Shown in pieces: positions 1 through 7,982 of a stretch of 36,600 nucleotides of DNA. The stretch is from Opitutia bacterium (GTDB taxonomy: Bacteria > Verrucomicrobiota > Verrucomicrobiia > Opitutales > T3Sed10-336). Made by a program: the position numbers and the translations under genes. The notes below the pieces were generated by a model. The model was not told the DNA's origin, did not search any database, and saw only the letters and a program-made list of their open reading frames with translations. How positions within the stretch are numbered: the first letter of the stretch is position 1; each line of letters starts with the position of its first letter. The stretch spans positions 1 to 36,600 of the forward strand of contig PWMU01000122.1 of NCBI GenBank assembly GCA_003558065.1, given 5' to 3'.

Positions 1-59
1 AGGCGGGCGAAGTCGACCGCAATCGAGCCGGTCCCCGCTTTCTCTGCTTCAGTGCCCAT
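1..59 (-). CDS. Start of a gene running off the left edge
   Basis: On the minus strand an ATG at 57-59 opens a frame that stays open for 19 codons to the window edge (reading MGTEAEKAGTGSIAVDFAR). A purine-rich GGGGGA lies about 5 nt upstream of the ATG and would serve as a ribosome binding site. The product is not recognisable from so few residues. The call rests on the start signal, the open frame and the divergent arrangement with the next gene. It could be a chance frame. Confidence 0.35.
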   Translation of the reverse strand, partial: MGTEAEKAGTGSIAVDFAR

Positions 60-156
60 AAGGTTCCCCCAGCCTGCACCCGCCGCCGAAAATCGCAATC
101 ATCGAATCCGCCCCGGTCGTTTTATACTCCCCGTCGCCAAGTCTTCGGATTTCTTC

Positions 157-223
157 GTGGCGAGGGGGTTTATCCCCCGATCCTCCGCGTCCCCGGAACT
201 CCCGGGATAAACCCGGTCGCCAC
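157..223. repeat. Paired GTGGCGA REP-like hairpins in the 60-438 gap
   Basis: GTGGCGA at 157 and its complement TCGCCAC at 216-223 bound two hairpins, each with a TTTAT loop and a G/C stem (GGGGG/CCCCC and CCGGG/CCCGG). The same pattern recurs at 35166-35290 with other stems, so this is a dispersed palindromic family. The rest of the 60-438 gap holds no convincing gene and presumably contains the divergent promoters. Confidence 0.7.
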
Positions 224-438
224 AACCGCGGGAGTGCCGCCGTTCTCGAAAAACTTGATGACGGAGAGTATATGTGCATTCCCTATGTGGCACAAAGATC
301 GGACCCATCTGAAATCTTCCCTCTTCAATCTCAAATTCTTTTCAGGCGGCATTCGGAAGCCAAACGACAAAGCCGTGCCGGCATTCCTGCGGAGCGGAAG
401 GATTTTCGGTTGATTCCATCCGAGTCCTGTGCGATAAG

Positions 439-1128
439 GTGTTCCTTTTTGGCACAGAACCGCAGCCGTTAATTGCCTCTGCTGAAAGGAGCAGCCCTAT
501 CGAGTTTTTCAACCCAACGCCGACGTCCCGCCGACGCCAGCCCGCTTCCTTCCGCGGGAAACCCGGCCCGGGCGAAGCAACCAAACGTTGGCCGCGGCTG
601 CTTGGCGCCGCCTGCGGCCTGCTCGTGCTTTCGGCGGCGCTCGCCGGGGCCGATGAGGACAGGCCGCCACGGGCGGCGTTTACCGTGGACGGCACCGAGG
701 AACGCATCGTCGGTGAGATTGAGGTCGATTCCCTCGAAATCGACGTCCCGCACGTCGGGCTGAGCTGGGAGGTTCGCGCCGGAGACGAAGGGGAGAACGA
801 TAACAGCGACAGGGCCCACGGCTTTCATCTCCAACGCGCCGACAACCCGGCTTTTGAGGATTACCGAGACCTCTACGAGGGCTCCGACCGGGCCTCGTTC
901 CAACCGGGCCTCGCCGAGGGCGAGTACTTTTACCGCGTGCGCGCCATAGACGAAGACGGCAATCCCGGCGCCTGGAGCCGGCCGCTTCACGTCGTGGTCG
1001 AGTATCAGTCGATGCGGCTGGCGGTCTCGCTCTTTGCGGTGGGTGGTGTGGTCTTCCTCGCGACGCTGGCGCTGGTCGTTGCCGGCGCGGTCAGGGACAA
1101 GAGGGAACAGGAGGGCAACGCACCATGA
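439..1128 (+). CDS. Membrane-anchored fibronectin type III-like protein
   Basis: This frame of up to 229 residues has a hydrophobic export segment at about residues 52-71 (KRWPRLLG... ending in a run of Ala), followed by an extracytoplasmic beta-rich region. Residues about 105-190 match a single fibronectin III-type fold (GLSWEV near the start, GEYFYRVRAIDEDGNPGAWS near the end). A C-terminal membrane helix (about 198-217) with a charged tail ends the protein. The start is uncertain. The first usable codon is GTG at 439, but the 50 residues before the hydrophobic segment are low-complexity, so translation may begin later. Its stop overlaps the symporter start in an ATGA arrangement, which indicates coupled translation. 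A role as an accessory or ligand-presenting subunit of the symporter is inference. Confidence 0.65.
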   Translation: MFLFGTEPQPLIASAERSSPIEFFNPTPTSRRRQPASFRGKPGPGEATKRWPRLLGAACGLLVLSAALAGADEDRPPRAAFTVDGTEERIVGEIEVDSLEIDVPHVGLSWEVRAGDEGENDNSDRAHGFHLQRADNPAFEDYRDLYEGSDRASFQPGLAEGEYFYRVRAIDEDGNPGAWSRPLHVVVEYQSMRLAVSLFAVGGVVFLATLALVVAGAVRDKREQEGNAP

Positions 1129-2579
1129 ACGGCGGAAACGGCGCGGTTCTCTCGCCCCAGGTCGGCTGGCTGCTGCTGGCCCTGCTGGGAGCGCTCTGGG
1201 TTTTTCTCGGCGTTCTCTGGGGCAAAAAGGCCAAAAACATGGAAGGGTACATGGTTGCCGGCCGGAATGTCGGCCTCGCCCTGGCCGCCGCCACGGCCAT
1301 GGCCACCTGGGTCACCTCCAACACCACGATGCTGGCCCCGCAGTTCGCGCTCGAGCTCGGGGTTTGGGGTATGCTCGCCTATTCGACCGCCTGCTTCGGG
1401 CTCTTTTTTTTCGCCCCGATGGCCCGGCGGATCCGGCGTATCATGCCCAACGGCCTCACCAGCGGCGACTTCATCCGTCTCCGCTACGGAAAGCCGGCCT
1501 GGGTTCTGTTCCTGGCGATCTCACTGATTTACAGCTTCGCCTGGCTGGTGACCATGGCCATGGCGGGGGGGCTCTTCATGAACGCCATCGCCGGCATTCC
1601 CTTTGAATGGGGCATGACGGTGGTCCTGCTGGTGTGCGTCCTTTACACGCTTTTCGGCGGCCTCTACGCGGTCATCGGCACCGACTTCATCCAGAGCGTC
1701 ATCATCCTGTTCGGGGTGGTGATAATCGGCGCTGTGATCTATAACCGGCTCGATTTCGACGTGACCTATCAAGCCGTCATGACCGATCGCCCCGCCCTGC
1801 TGTACGTACTGCTGCCTGCCGCCATCATTGCTTTTTTCAACAACATGCTCTTCGGGATGGGAGAGATTTTTCACAACAACGTCTGGTGGAGCCGTGCCTT
1901 TGCCATGCGCAAGGGCGTCGCTCTCAGGGCCTATGTTCTCGGCGGTCTCTTCTGGCTGCCGATCCCCATCGCCGTCGGATTCATCGCCCTGACCAGCGAC
2001 ACCATCGGAATCAATCTGCCGCGCCCGGACATGCTGGGACCGTTGGCCGCCTCTGAAGTGCTCGGGACTCTCGGTGCCGTCCTGATCTTCATCATTCTTT
2101 TCTGCTCGCTGGCCTCCAGCATTGACAGTCTTCTTGCAGCCACTTCGGACCTGGTGACGGAGGACATCTACCGTAAAGGCGTCCATCCGAATGCGAGCGA
2201 ACGCACCGTGCGTTTGGCGTCCATCCTGATCATCATCGGCCTGGGCTTCCTCACCTGGCTCGTTTGCATGCTCGATCCGGGAACCCTCGCCGAGGTACTC
2301 TTCGCCTCCGGCCCGCTGGTGGGTTCCGCGATCTGGCCGGTCGCCGCCGGACTGTTCTGGAAAAAGACCAATCCCCGGGGAGTCTTCCTCGCGATGCTAC
2401 TCGGCAGCATCCTGGGCCTGTGGGCCTACTACGAAATCGGCTGGTATTCGGGAGCCCTGGTCGGTTCGGCCGTGTCTATGATCATCACCCTGGGCAGCAC
2501 GCTGATGTGGCCGAAGGATTTCGACTGGAACACGCTCAACGAATCCAACGAGGAACTCAAGAAAGGGACCATCCAATGA
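1125..2579 (+). CDS. Sodium:solute symporter (SSS family)
   Basis: The product is a 484-residue polytopic inner-membrane protein with about 13 hydrophobic segments, the usual size and topology of the sodium:solute symporter family (TC 2.A.21). Typical features are the early segment with GYMVAGRNVG and ATWVTSNTT, the GGLYAVIGTDFIQS stretch in the middle, and SLASSIDSLLAATSDLVTEDIYR, the conserved region near sodium-binding helix 8. The AGGAGGG at 1109-1115 places a strong ribosome site 9 nt before the ATG. The gene is overlapped by four bases on both sides: upstream by the FN3 protein and downstream by a 41-residue membrane peptide. The substrate cannot be read from sequence. Urea, sugars, amino acids or organic acids are all transported by this family. 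Confidence 0.9.
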   Translation: MNGGNGAVLSPQVGWLLLALLGALWVFLGVLWGKKAKNMEGYMVAGRNVGLALAAATAMATWVTSNTTMLAPQFALELGVWGMLAYSTACFGLFFFAPMARRIRRIMPNGLTSGDFIRLRYGKPAWVLFLAISLIYSFAWLVTMAMAGGLFMNAIAGIPFEWGMTVVLLVCVLYTLFGGLYAVIGTDFIQSVIILFGVVIIGAVIYNRLDFDVTYQAVMTDRPALLYVLLPAAIIAFFNNMLFGMGEIFHNNVWWSRAFAMRKGVALRAYVLGGLFWLPIPIAVGFIALTSDTIGINLPRPDMLGPLAASEVLGTLGAVLIFIILFCSLASSIDSLLAATSDLVTEDIYRKGVHPNASERTVRLASILIIIGLGFLTWLVCMLDPGTLAEVLFASGPLVGSAIWPVAAGLFWKKTNPRGVFLAMLLGSILGLWAYYEIGWYSGALVGSAVSMIITLGSTLMWPKDFDWNTLNESNEELKKGTIQ

Positions 2580-2701
2580 TTTATTATCCGGCTCCTCTCC
2601 TCCAATTTCTCATCGTCGGCGCCCTCGTCCTGACCGGGCTTGCGGCGATCATTCTGCTCGTGATGGTACTCATAGACTATATCCGCAAGCAGGTCTGGTA
2701 A
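2576..2701 (+). CDS. 41-residue single-span membrane peptide coupled to the symporter
   Basis: The ATG at 2576 overlaps the symporter stop codon (ATGA), and the frame runs 41 codons to TAA. The peptide begins MIYYPAPLLQF, has one strongly hydrophobic helix at about residues 8-33, and ends in a basic segment (DYIRKQVW) expected to face the cytoplasm. The exact overlap, the composition and the position make it a real gene despite its size. Some symporters have small companion subunits (for example DUF4212-type proteins and YhdT with PanF). This peptide is shorter and its assignment to that role is inference. Confidence 0.65.
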   Translation: MIYYPAPLLQFLIVGALVLTGLAAIILLVMVLIDYIRKQVW

Positions 2702-2841
2702 TTCCGGCTTCACCCGGAGGGTTTTCCGCCTCCGCCCTTCGAGCCGACCGCGCACCACTACTGACGCCGTCCATCTCAAGCCTGAAACCGGGCCTGCAGG
2801 GTGTCGTCCCGTTTCCGTTTCCATTTCCTTTCAATCCATCC

Positions 2842-3960
2842 ATGAAAAAACAATCAGCCAGATCTTCTTCCAGCCAGATCCTCCCGGCCAACCAGAACAC
2901 CCGGGCGCTCGAACCTCCTGAAAACGCGGAGACGCTTCGCCCCGATCCGCACGATCTTCTGGGCGACGCGCCGATCGACCTCAAGGTTCTCAAGAGCCTG
3001 GTCGATAAATCCATCCTGTCGGTCAAGGACTTCGACCGGAAGACGGTGGTGGAACTGTGCCGCTTCGCCGCGCTCCTCGAAGTCATGGAGATCGCGCCCT
3101 ACCATCTCCTCGACGGCAAGATTCTGATCACCGCTTTCTTCGAAGCGAGCACCCGCACCCGCACGTCCTTCGAAAGCGCCACGCTCCGTCTCGACGGCAA
3201 GATCATCAGTATTCCCGACGCCGCCATCACCGGCGTCAAAAAGGGCGAATCCCTCGGCGACATCGGCGAGATGTTCAATGCCTACGGGGACCTGGTCATC
3301 ATGCGGCACACCGAAACCGACGCCCTGGATCGGATCCGTCAGAATCTCCGCATCCCCCTCATCAACGCCGGAAACGGTTCCGGGGAACACCCCACCCAGG
3401 CGCTGGCAGACTGGTACGCGCTGCTCAAATGGAAACCGGAGCTCGCCGCGAAGAAAAGAAAGAAGCGCAACGGCGGGCTCCACCTCGGCATCATGGGAAC
3501 CCCGGGAAACATGCGCGCGGTCAAGAGTTTCCTCCTGATGTCGCTCCTGTTTGAGGAAAATTTCCGGCGGATCACCGTTGTCTCGGAAATGGCCGACCCG
3601 CTCGGCCCGGAACTGCGCGAGGAAATCGAAGGCGCCGGCATCGAGTTCCAGGAGTGCAGCAACATCCAGGAGGTGATCTCCGACCTGGATGTGGTCTATA
3701 TGAATTCGATCGCATTCCTCGGCGACAGCTACCGCACCCTCGACAGCCAGAACAAGATCGAGAAGAAAAGTCCGCTCAAGAAAAACGCCATCATCATGCA
3801 CCCGCTCGCGCGCCTCGGAGAACTGGATACCGACCTCGACAACACCCGTCACAACCTCTACTTCGCCCAGGCTCACGGCGCGGTTTTCGTCCGCCAGGCG
3901 CTCCTGACGGCGGTGTTCGACCGCTTCGACCGCCTTCCCGAGGGCATCCCGCTGAAGTGA
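2842..3960 (+). CDS. pyrB: Aspartate carbamoyltransferase-like protein, divergent
   Basis: The 372-residue protein belongs to the aspartate/ornithine carbamoyltransferase family. Carbamoyl-phosphate residues are present: STRTRTS at 103-109, the Arg in VIMRHTE near 155, and HPTQ at 183-186. The C-terminal region also aligns well with PyrB (LDTDLDNTRH and AHGAVFVRQALL). It differs from the E. coli enzyme in several ways. It has an N-terminal extension of about 60 residues. The loop before the KKGES motif lacks the Ser corresponding to Ser80. HPLPR is HPLAR (320-324). The 230-240s loop that normally carries the aspartate-binding Arg-x-Gln reads YMNSIAFLGDSYRT (286-299). No pyrI or other pyrimidine gene is adjacent. 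It may be the PyrB of this lineage or an enzyme for a related amino acid. The gene symbol is given for the family. Confidence 0.75.
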   Translation: MKKQSARSSSSQILPANQNTRALEPPENAETLRPDPHDLLGDAPIDLKVLKSLVDKSILSVKDFDRKTVVELCRFAALLEVMEIAPYHLLDGKILITAFFEASTRTRTSFESATLRLDGKIISIPDAAITGVKKGESLGDIGEMFNAYGDLVIMRHTETDALDRIRQNLRIPLINAGNGSGEHPTQALADWYALLKWKPELAAKKRKKRNGGLHLGIMGTPGNMRAVKSFLLMSLLFEENFRRITVVSEMADPLGPELREEIEGAGIEFQECSNIQEVISDLDVVYMNSIAFLGDSYRTLDSQNKIEKKSPLKKNAIIMHPLARLGELDTDLDNTRHNLYFAQAHGAVFVRQALLTAVFDRFDRLPEGIPLK

Positions 3961-4198
3961 ATCCTCCTTGCCGCGAAGCCGCGGATAACGGAAGCCAGGC
4001 TGCCTTTCACGCGCTTCCGGACTTTTAGCAGTCGTTCTTCTCCCGAAAGCTCCCGGCCTGCATTCCCTCGCGGGAGCGGCGTAACGCCGTCAAAAGCCGT
4101 CGTCCGGCCGTACAGGAATTTTCGTAACATTTAATCGTTTCACACGCGGAATTTCCGTTTAGGCTCAGCTTCGGACACCACCAACCTTAACAACAACC

Positions 4199-6163
4199 AT
4201 GTGCGGAATCACCGGTTTCTGGAAAGCAAAAGGTCTCGATAACGGGGCGGAACAACAGTTGAAAACGATGGTGGACAAGCTCCACCACCGCGGCCCCGAC
4301 GGGACCGGCACCCACCTCGACGCCGAACGCGGCCTCGCGCTGGGCCACGCCCGGCTGACCATCATCGACCTGCACACCGGCAGCCAGCCGATGTGCAGTC
4401 ATAACGGCGACATCGTCCTCACCGCCAACGGCGAGTTCTACGACTACAAGCGTCACCGCGCCTCCCTCATGGCCGACGGCGCGCGTTTCCAGACCCGGTC
4501 CGACAGCGAGATCGCCATCGAATACTACAAGCGGATGGGGCTCGACTTCGTCGAAAAACTCCGCGGCGAATTCGCCTTCGTCCTCTACGACCGGGAGAAG
4601 GACCGCATGATCCTGGTTCGCGACCGGTTCGGGATTCGTCCGCTTTTTTACCACGTCAGCAACGGCAACCTTTTCTACGGGTCCGAGGTCAAGTCGCTCC
4701 TCGCCCACCCGGAGGTGCCGTGCAAGCTCGACCGCAAGGCCGCCCTTCACCAGTTGATGCACACGATGGTTCCCGGCACCAGCGCCTTCGAGGGTATCCA
4801 GGCGCTCCAGCCCGGTCACCTGCTCGTCGTCCAGCGCCGGGGGGACCGGCTCGAGATCGAGGACCAATGCTACTGGGACATGAACTTTCCGCGCCAGGAG
4901 GACCGCGACACATCGCTGTCCCCGGAGGATCATATCCACCGCGTCCGCGAGGAGCTCGTGAAATCGGTCACCTTCCGCCTCGAAGCCGATGTTCCGGTCG
5001 GCTGCTACCTCTCGGGCGGCATCGACAGTTGCTCGATCCTCGGGCTCGCCAGCGGCGCCCAGCAGGCTCCGGTCAAAGCGTTCACGATCAGCTTCGACAG
5101 CGACGACTACGACGAGGCCGCCATCGCGACCGAAATGGCCGAGAGCATGAACGCCGAGCAGGACCTCATCCACATGAAGGCGGCCGACCTTTACGGGGAC
5201 AACTACCTCCGCACCATGTACCACGCCGAACGCACGTTCTACAACACCCTCGGCGTCGCCAAGTACTGCATGAGCCGCCACGTCAAGGAAAGCGGCTACA
5301 AGAGCGTCGTCACCGGCGAAGGCGCCGACGAACTCTTTGGCGGCTACCCGTCGTTCAAACGCGACATGTTTCTTCACGGCCTCAAGGACGAGTCGCCCGA
5401 AGTCGTGGAGTCGTTCCACAAGGCCCTCGAAGAGAGCAATAAGATTTTCAAGGGCGCCATCCTCGCCGAGCAGATGGCCGCCCATCCGGCCTTTGACGAG
5501 CTCTGCGGGTTCACGCCGTCGTGGATCCAGCCCTGGATGGCGACCCTCGAAATCGCCCGCCCCCTCATGAGCCGTTCCGCCCTCGACGAAATCGGCGACT
5601 ACGACCCGATCGCCACGATCGCCGGCACGCTCAATCCCTCTCAGATCGAAGGCCGGCATCCCCTCGACATCGCCCAATACACTTGGAGCAAGACCATGCT
5701 CGAATGCCAGATCCTCAATTGGGGCGGCGATCGCGTGGATATGGCCAACTCCATGGAATCCCGCCCCGCGTTTCTCGACCACCATGTCGCCGAAACCGCC
5801 GTACAGGTTCCGCCGTCCCTGCGCATCAAGGGCAACATCGAAAAATGGGTGCTGCGCGAAGCCATGAAAGGCGTCCTGCCCGAGGTCCTTTACAAGCGGG
5901 AAAAATTCGCCTTCATGGCCCCTCCCGGGCACACCGAAAAGAAGAAGCAGAAGGCCCTCGCAACCCTGATCGACAACCACCTCTCCCCGGCCAGGGTCGA
6001 AGAAGCCGGGCTGCTCGACCCGGCGAAAATCAAAGCCTTCCTCGAAGCCTACGACAGCGACACCGACGCCGTGTCCCTCACCCGCAAGGACGCCCTCCTC
6101 AATCACCTCCTCGGCCTTCAGATCCTCCGCGACCAATACATCGCCGGGAACGCGCCGCAGTGA
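4199..6163 (+). CDS. asnB: Asparagine synthetase (glutamine-hydrolysing)
   Basis: The 654-residue cytoplasmic enzyme would form asparagine from aspartate, ATP and glutamine. The N-terminal class II glutaminase domain keeps Cys2 as nucleophile (MCGITGF), HHRGPDG at 29-35 and NGEFYDY at 77-83. The C-terminal synthetase domain has the pyrophosphatase loop LSGGIDS at 271-277 and GEGADELFGGY. The length fits the AsnB family. Related amidotransferases in glycan clusters exist, but this gene lies among housekeeping genes far from the glycan cluster. The 3961-4198 gap upstream holds short G/C hairpins (for example CGGCG-TAA-CGCCG near 4076) and no gene. A block of short phased repeats begins 14 nt after its stop. 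Confidence 0.9.
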   Translation: MCGITGFWKAKGLDNGAEQQLKTMVDKLHHRGPDGTGTHLDAERGLALGHARLTIIDLHTGSQPMCSHNGDIVLTANGEFYDYKRHRASLMADGARFQTRSDSEIAIEYYKRMGLDFVEKLRGEFAFVLYDREKDRMILVRDRFGIRPLFYHVSNGNLFYGSEVKSLLAHPEVPCKLDRKAALHQLMHTMVPGTSAFEGIQALQPGHLLVVQRRGDRLEIEDQCYWDMNFPRQEDRDTSLSPEDHIHRVREELVKSVTFRLEADVPVGCYLSGGIDSCSILGLASGAQQAPVKAFTISFDSDDYDEAAIATEMAESMNAEQDLIHMKAADLYGDNYLRTMYHAERTFYNTLGVAKYCMSRHVKESGYKSVVTGEGADELFGGYPSFKRDMFLHGLKDESPEVVESFHKALEESNKIFKGAILAEQMAAHPAFDELCGFTPSWIQPWMATLEIARPLMSRSALDEIGDYDPIATIAGTLNPSQIEGRHPLDIAQYTWSKTMLECQILNWGGDRVDMANSMESRPAFLDHHVAETAVQVPPSLRIKGNIEKWVLREAMKGVLPEVLYKREKFAFMAPPGHTEKKKQKALATLIDNHLSPARVEEAGLLDPAKIKAFLEAYDSDTDAVSLTRKDALLNHLLGLQILRDQYIAGNAPQ

Positions 6164-6177
6164 GGAGAAGGGGCTTG

Positions 6178-6235
6178 GTTATTCGTTATCGGTGATTCGT
6201 TGCTCGTTACTCGTTGCTTGTGATTCGTGATTCGG
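6178..6235. repeat. Phased short repeats (GATTCGTGATTCG type)
   Basis: A run of 7-9 nt words built on ATTCGT (GTTATTCGTTATCGG, GATTCGTTGCTCGTTACTCG, TGATTCGTGATTCGG) begins 14 nt after the asnB stop. The same words recur at 15071-15118, 26143-26184, 29148-29182 and, in inverse orientation, 21640-21677. It is one of several phased short-repeat families in this window. Confidence 0.75.
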
Positions 6236-6365
6236 AAGGGAAATCAGCAGCAGCGATCACGGAGGATGGCTGTGATTCTGGTTTTCCCAATCTGGACGTC
6301 TTTGCGTCCTGTAGCGAAGCGGGCTTGAGATTTTTCCGTTTTCTCCGTTTGCTTAGCCGGCTGGT

Positions 6366-6515
6366 CCGAAGCAGCTTAGGCTGAATGCCACGGATAAGCG
6401 GGCAGATCGTTGGAAGAATGGATACCGCAGGCACAACGGACACACCCCACCGCTCTAGCGAGCGGTCCTCCCTCTCCATGAGCCCAATCCTTCCGATGAG
6501 CCCCTTAAGCGAGAC
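6366..6515. mobile_element. MITE-like repeat, copy 1
   Basis: A stretch of about 70 nt in this region (from CGGATAAGCGGG at 6391 to ACACCCCACCGCTCT near 6456) is almost identical to 17753-17817. The flanks carry degraded inverted ends (AGCTTAGGCTGAATG on the left, AGCCCCTTAAGCG on the right). No transposase is encoded. The 6236-6365 and 6516-6571 remainder of the gap shows nothing recognisable. Confidence 0.6.
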
Positions 6516-6571
6516 GCGCATTCACACTAGGCTTGATACCGGCGCCCCCGGCGGGTCATGATGCTACAGTT

Positions 6572-7864
6572 ATGCCTATCTCCACCGGAACCTCCTCGCA
6601 GTCACTGTTTGAAAAAGCCCGGCAACTCATCCCCGGGGGAGTGAATTCCCCGGTACGGGCCTTTCGTTCGGTCGGCGGAACACCGTTTTTCACCGAGAGC
6701 GCCGACGGCCCCTTCCTGCACACCGTCGACGGCCAAAAGCTGATCGATTTCGTCTGCACCTGGGGGCCCGCGATCCACGGACACAACCATCCGGAAATTC
6801 GGGCCGCCCTGCGGGGCGCTCTCGAAAACGGAACCAGTTTCGGAACCCCCGCCACCGGGGAAGTGGAGATGGCGGAACGGATCACCCGGACCGTCCCCTC
6901 GGTCGAAAAGGTGCGCCTCGTCAACAGCGGCACCGAAGCCACCATGTCCGCCGTCCGACTCGCCCGCGGGTACACCGGACGCGACAAAATCATCAAATTC
7001 TCCGGCTGCTACCACGGCCACGTCGATTCCCTGCTCGTTTCGGCCGGATCCGGCGCCCTCACCCACGGAAGCCCGGACAGCGCCGGGATCCCGGAAAGTT
7101 TCGCGCGCGAAACCATCGTCGTGCCCTTCAACGATCCCGCCGCCCTGCGCGAAGCCTTCACCGCCAATCCTGAACGGATCGCGGGAGTTATCCTGGAGCC
7201 CTATCCCGCCAACGTCGGGCTGATCCTGCCCGAACCCGATTTTCTCGAAACCTTGCGCCGCCTCTGCGACGAACACGGGAGCCTGCTCATTTTCGACGAG
7301 GTCATGACCGGTTTCCGCATTTCGCAAGGAGGCGTCCAGGAAGCCGAAAAAGTGCGCCCGGACCTCACCGCGATGGGAAAAATCATCGGCGGCGGCCTCC
7401 CTGTCGGCGCGTTCGGCGGCAAGGCCGACATCATGGACCACCTCGCGCCCGAAGGTCCCGTCTATCAGGCCGGAACCCTCAGCGGGAATCCCCTGGCCAT
7501 GGCCGCCGGCAACACTTCCCTGAGCCTGCTCGAACAAAGTCCGCCCTACAGTGACTTGGAAAGGAAGGGCAAAAAGCTGCGGGAGGCAGTGCTCGAAGCC
7601 GCCTCCGACAAGGGGATTCCCCTTCAGCTCCCCCAGGCAGGGTCCATGTTCTCGTTCTATTTCACGGAAAACCCCGTGCGCAACTTCCAACAAGCCACCT
7701 CCGCAGATCGGGACCCTTTCAAAAAAATCTTCCACTACGCCCTCGATCACGGCGTCTACCTCCCGCCCTCCCCCTTCGAAACCTGCTTCATCAGCACCGC
7801 CCACGATGAATCCATCCTCGCCCAGGCCTGCGAAGTCCTTTGCGAAGCGATTCGCAGCCTGTAA
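6572..7864 (+). CDS. hemL: Glutamate-1-semialdehyde 2,1-aminomutase
   Basis: This 430-residue PLP enzyme converts glutamate-1-semialdehyde to 5-aminolevulinate in the C5 route of tetrapyrrole synthesis. Hallmarks are [11 protein letters not shown] at 21-31, the PLP-phosphate NSGTEA at 118-123, GCYHGH at 145-150, FDEVMTGFR at 241-249 and the Schiff-base lysine K270 in [17 protein letters not shown]. The ATG at 6572 was chosen because it gives the normal family N-terminus. An upstream TTG at 6533 would add 13 unrelated residues. It is followed by a short AAATAGC/GCTATTT hairpin at 7907-7923 that lacks a T-run. Confidence 0.95.
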   Translation: MPISTGTSSQSLFEKARQLIPGGVNSPVRAFRSVGGTPFFTESADGPFLHTVDGQKLIDFVCTWGPAIHGHNHPEIRAALRGALENGTSFGTPATGEVEMAERITRTVPSVEKVRLVNSGTEATMSAVRLARGYTGRDKIIKFSGCYHGHVDSLLVSAGSGALTHGSPDSAGIPESFARETIVVPFNDPAALREAFTANPERIAGVILEPYPANVGLILPEPDFLETLRRLCDEHGSLLIFDEVMTGFRISQGGVQEAEKVRPDLTAMGKIIGGGLPVGAFGGKADIMDHLAPEGPVYQAGTLSGNPLAMAAGNTSLSLLEQSPPYSDLERKGKKLREAVLEAASDKGIPLQLPQAGSMFSFYFTENPVRNFQQATSADRDPFKKIFHYALDHGVYLPPSPFETCFISTAHDESILAQACEVLCEAIRSL

Positions 7865-7982
7865 GGTCTTCCAAATCAGCGGGAAAAACAGTGTCAGTAA
7901 ATCAAATAGCCTGGCTATTTATGCTGTTCCCGACCGAAATCCGGGACTTGCGCCGGGGTTCGGCTGCTTCAGACTAGGGGGA

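Noticed and set aside
49-308. Short minus-strand frames over the REP hairpins at the left edge
   Set aside because: They consist of translated hairpin sequence and lack start signals.
2854-3876. A 340-codon open frame opposite the carbamoyltransferase gene
   Set aside because: Same cause. No recognisable motif, and the opposite strand is a clear enzyme.
4187-6136. A 649-codon open frame opposite asnB
   Set aside because: It is a shadow frame caused by high G+C at codon third positions. asnB on the other strand has full motif support.
6533-6571. TTG at 6533 as the hemL start
   Set aside because: It adds residues unlike HemL. The ATG at 6572 gives the family N-terminus.
7907-7923. Hairpin after hemL as a terminator
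   Set aside because: The 7-bp A/T-rich stem has no following T-run.
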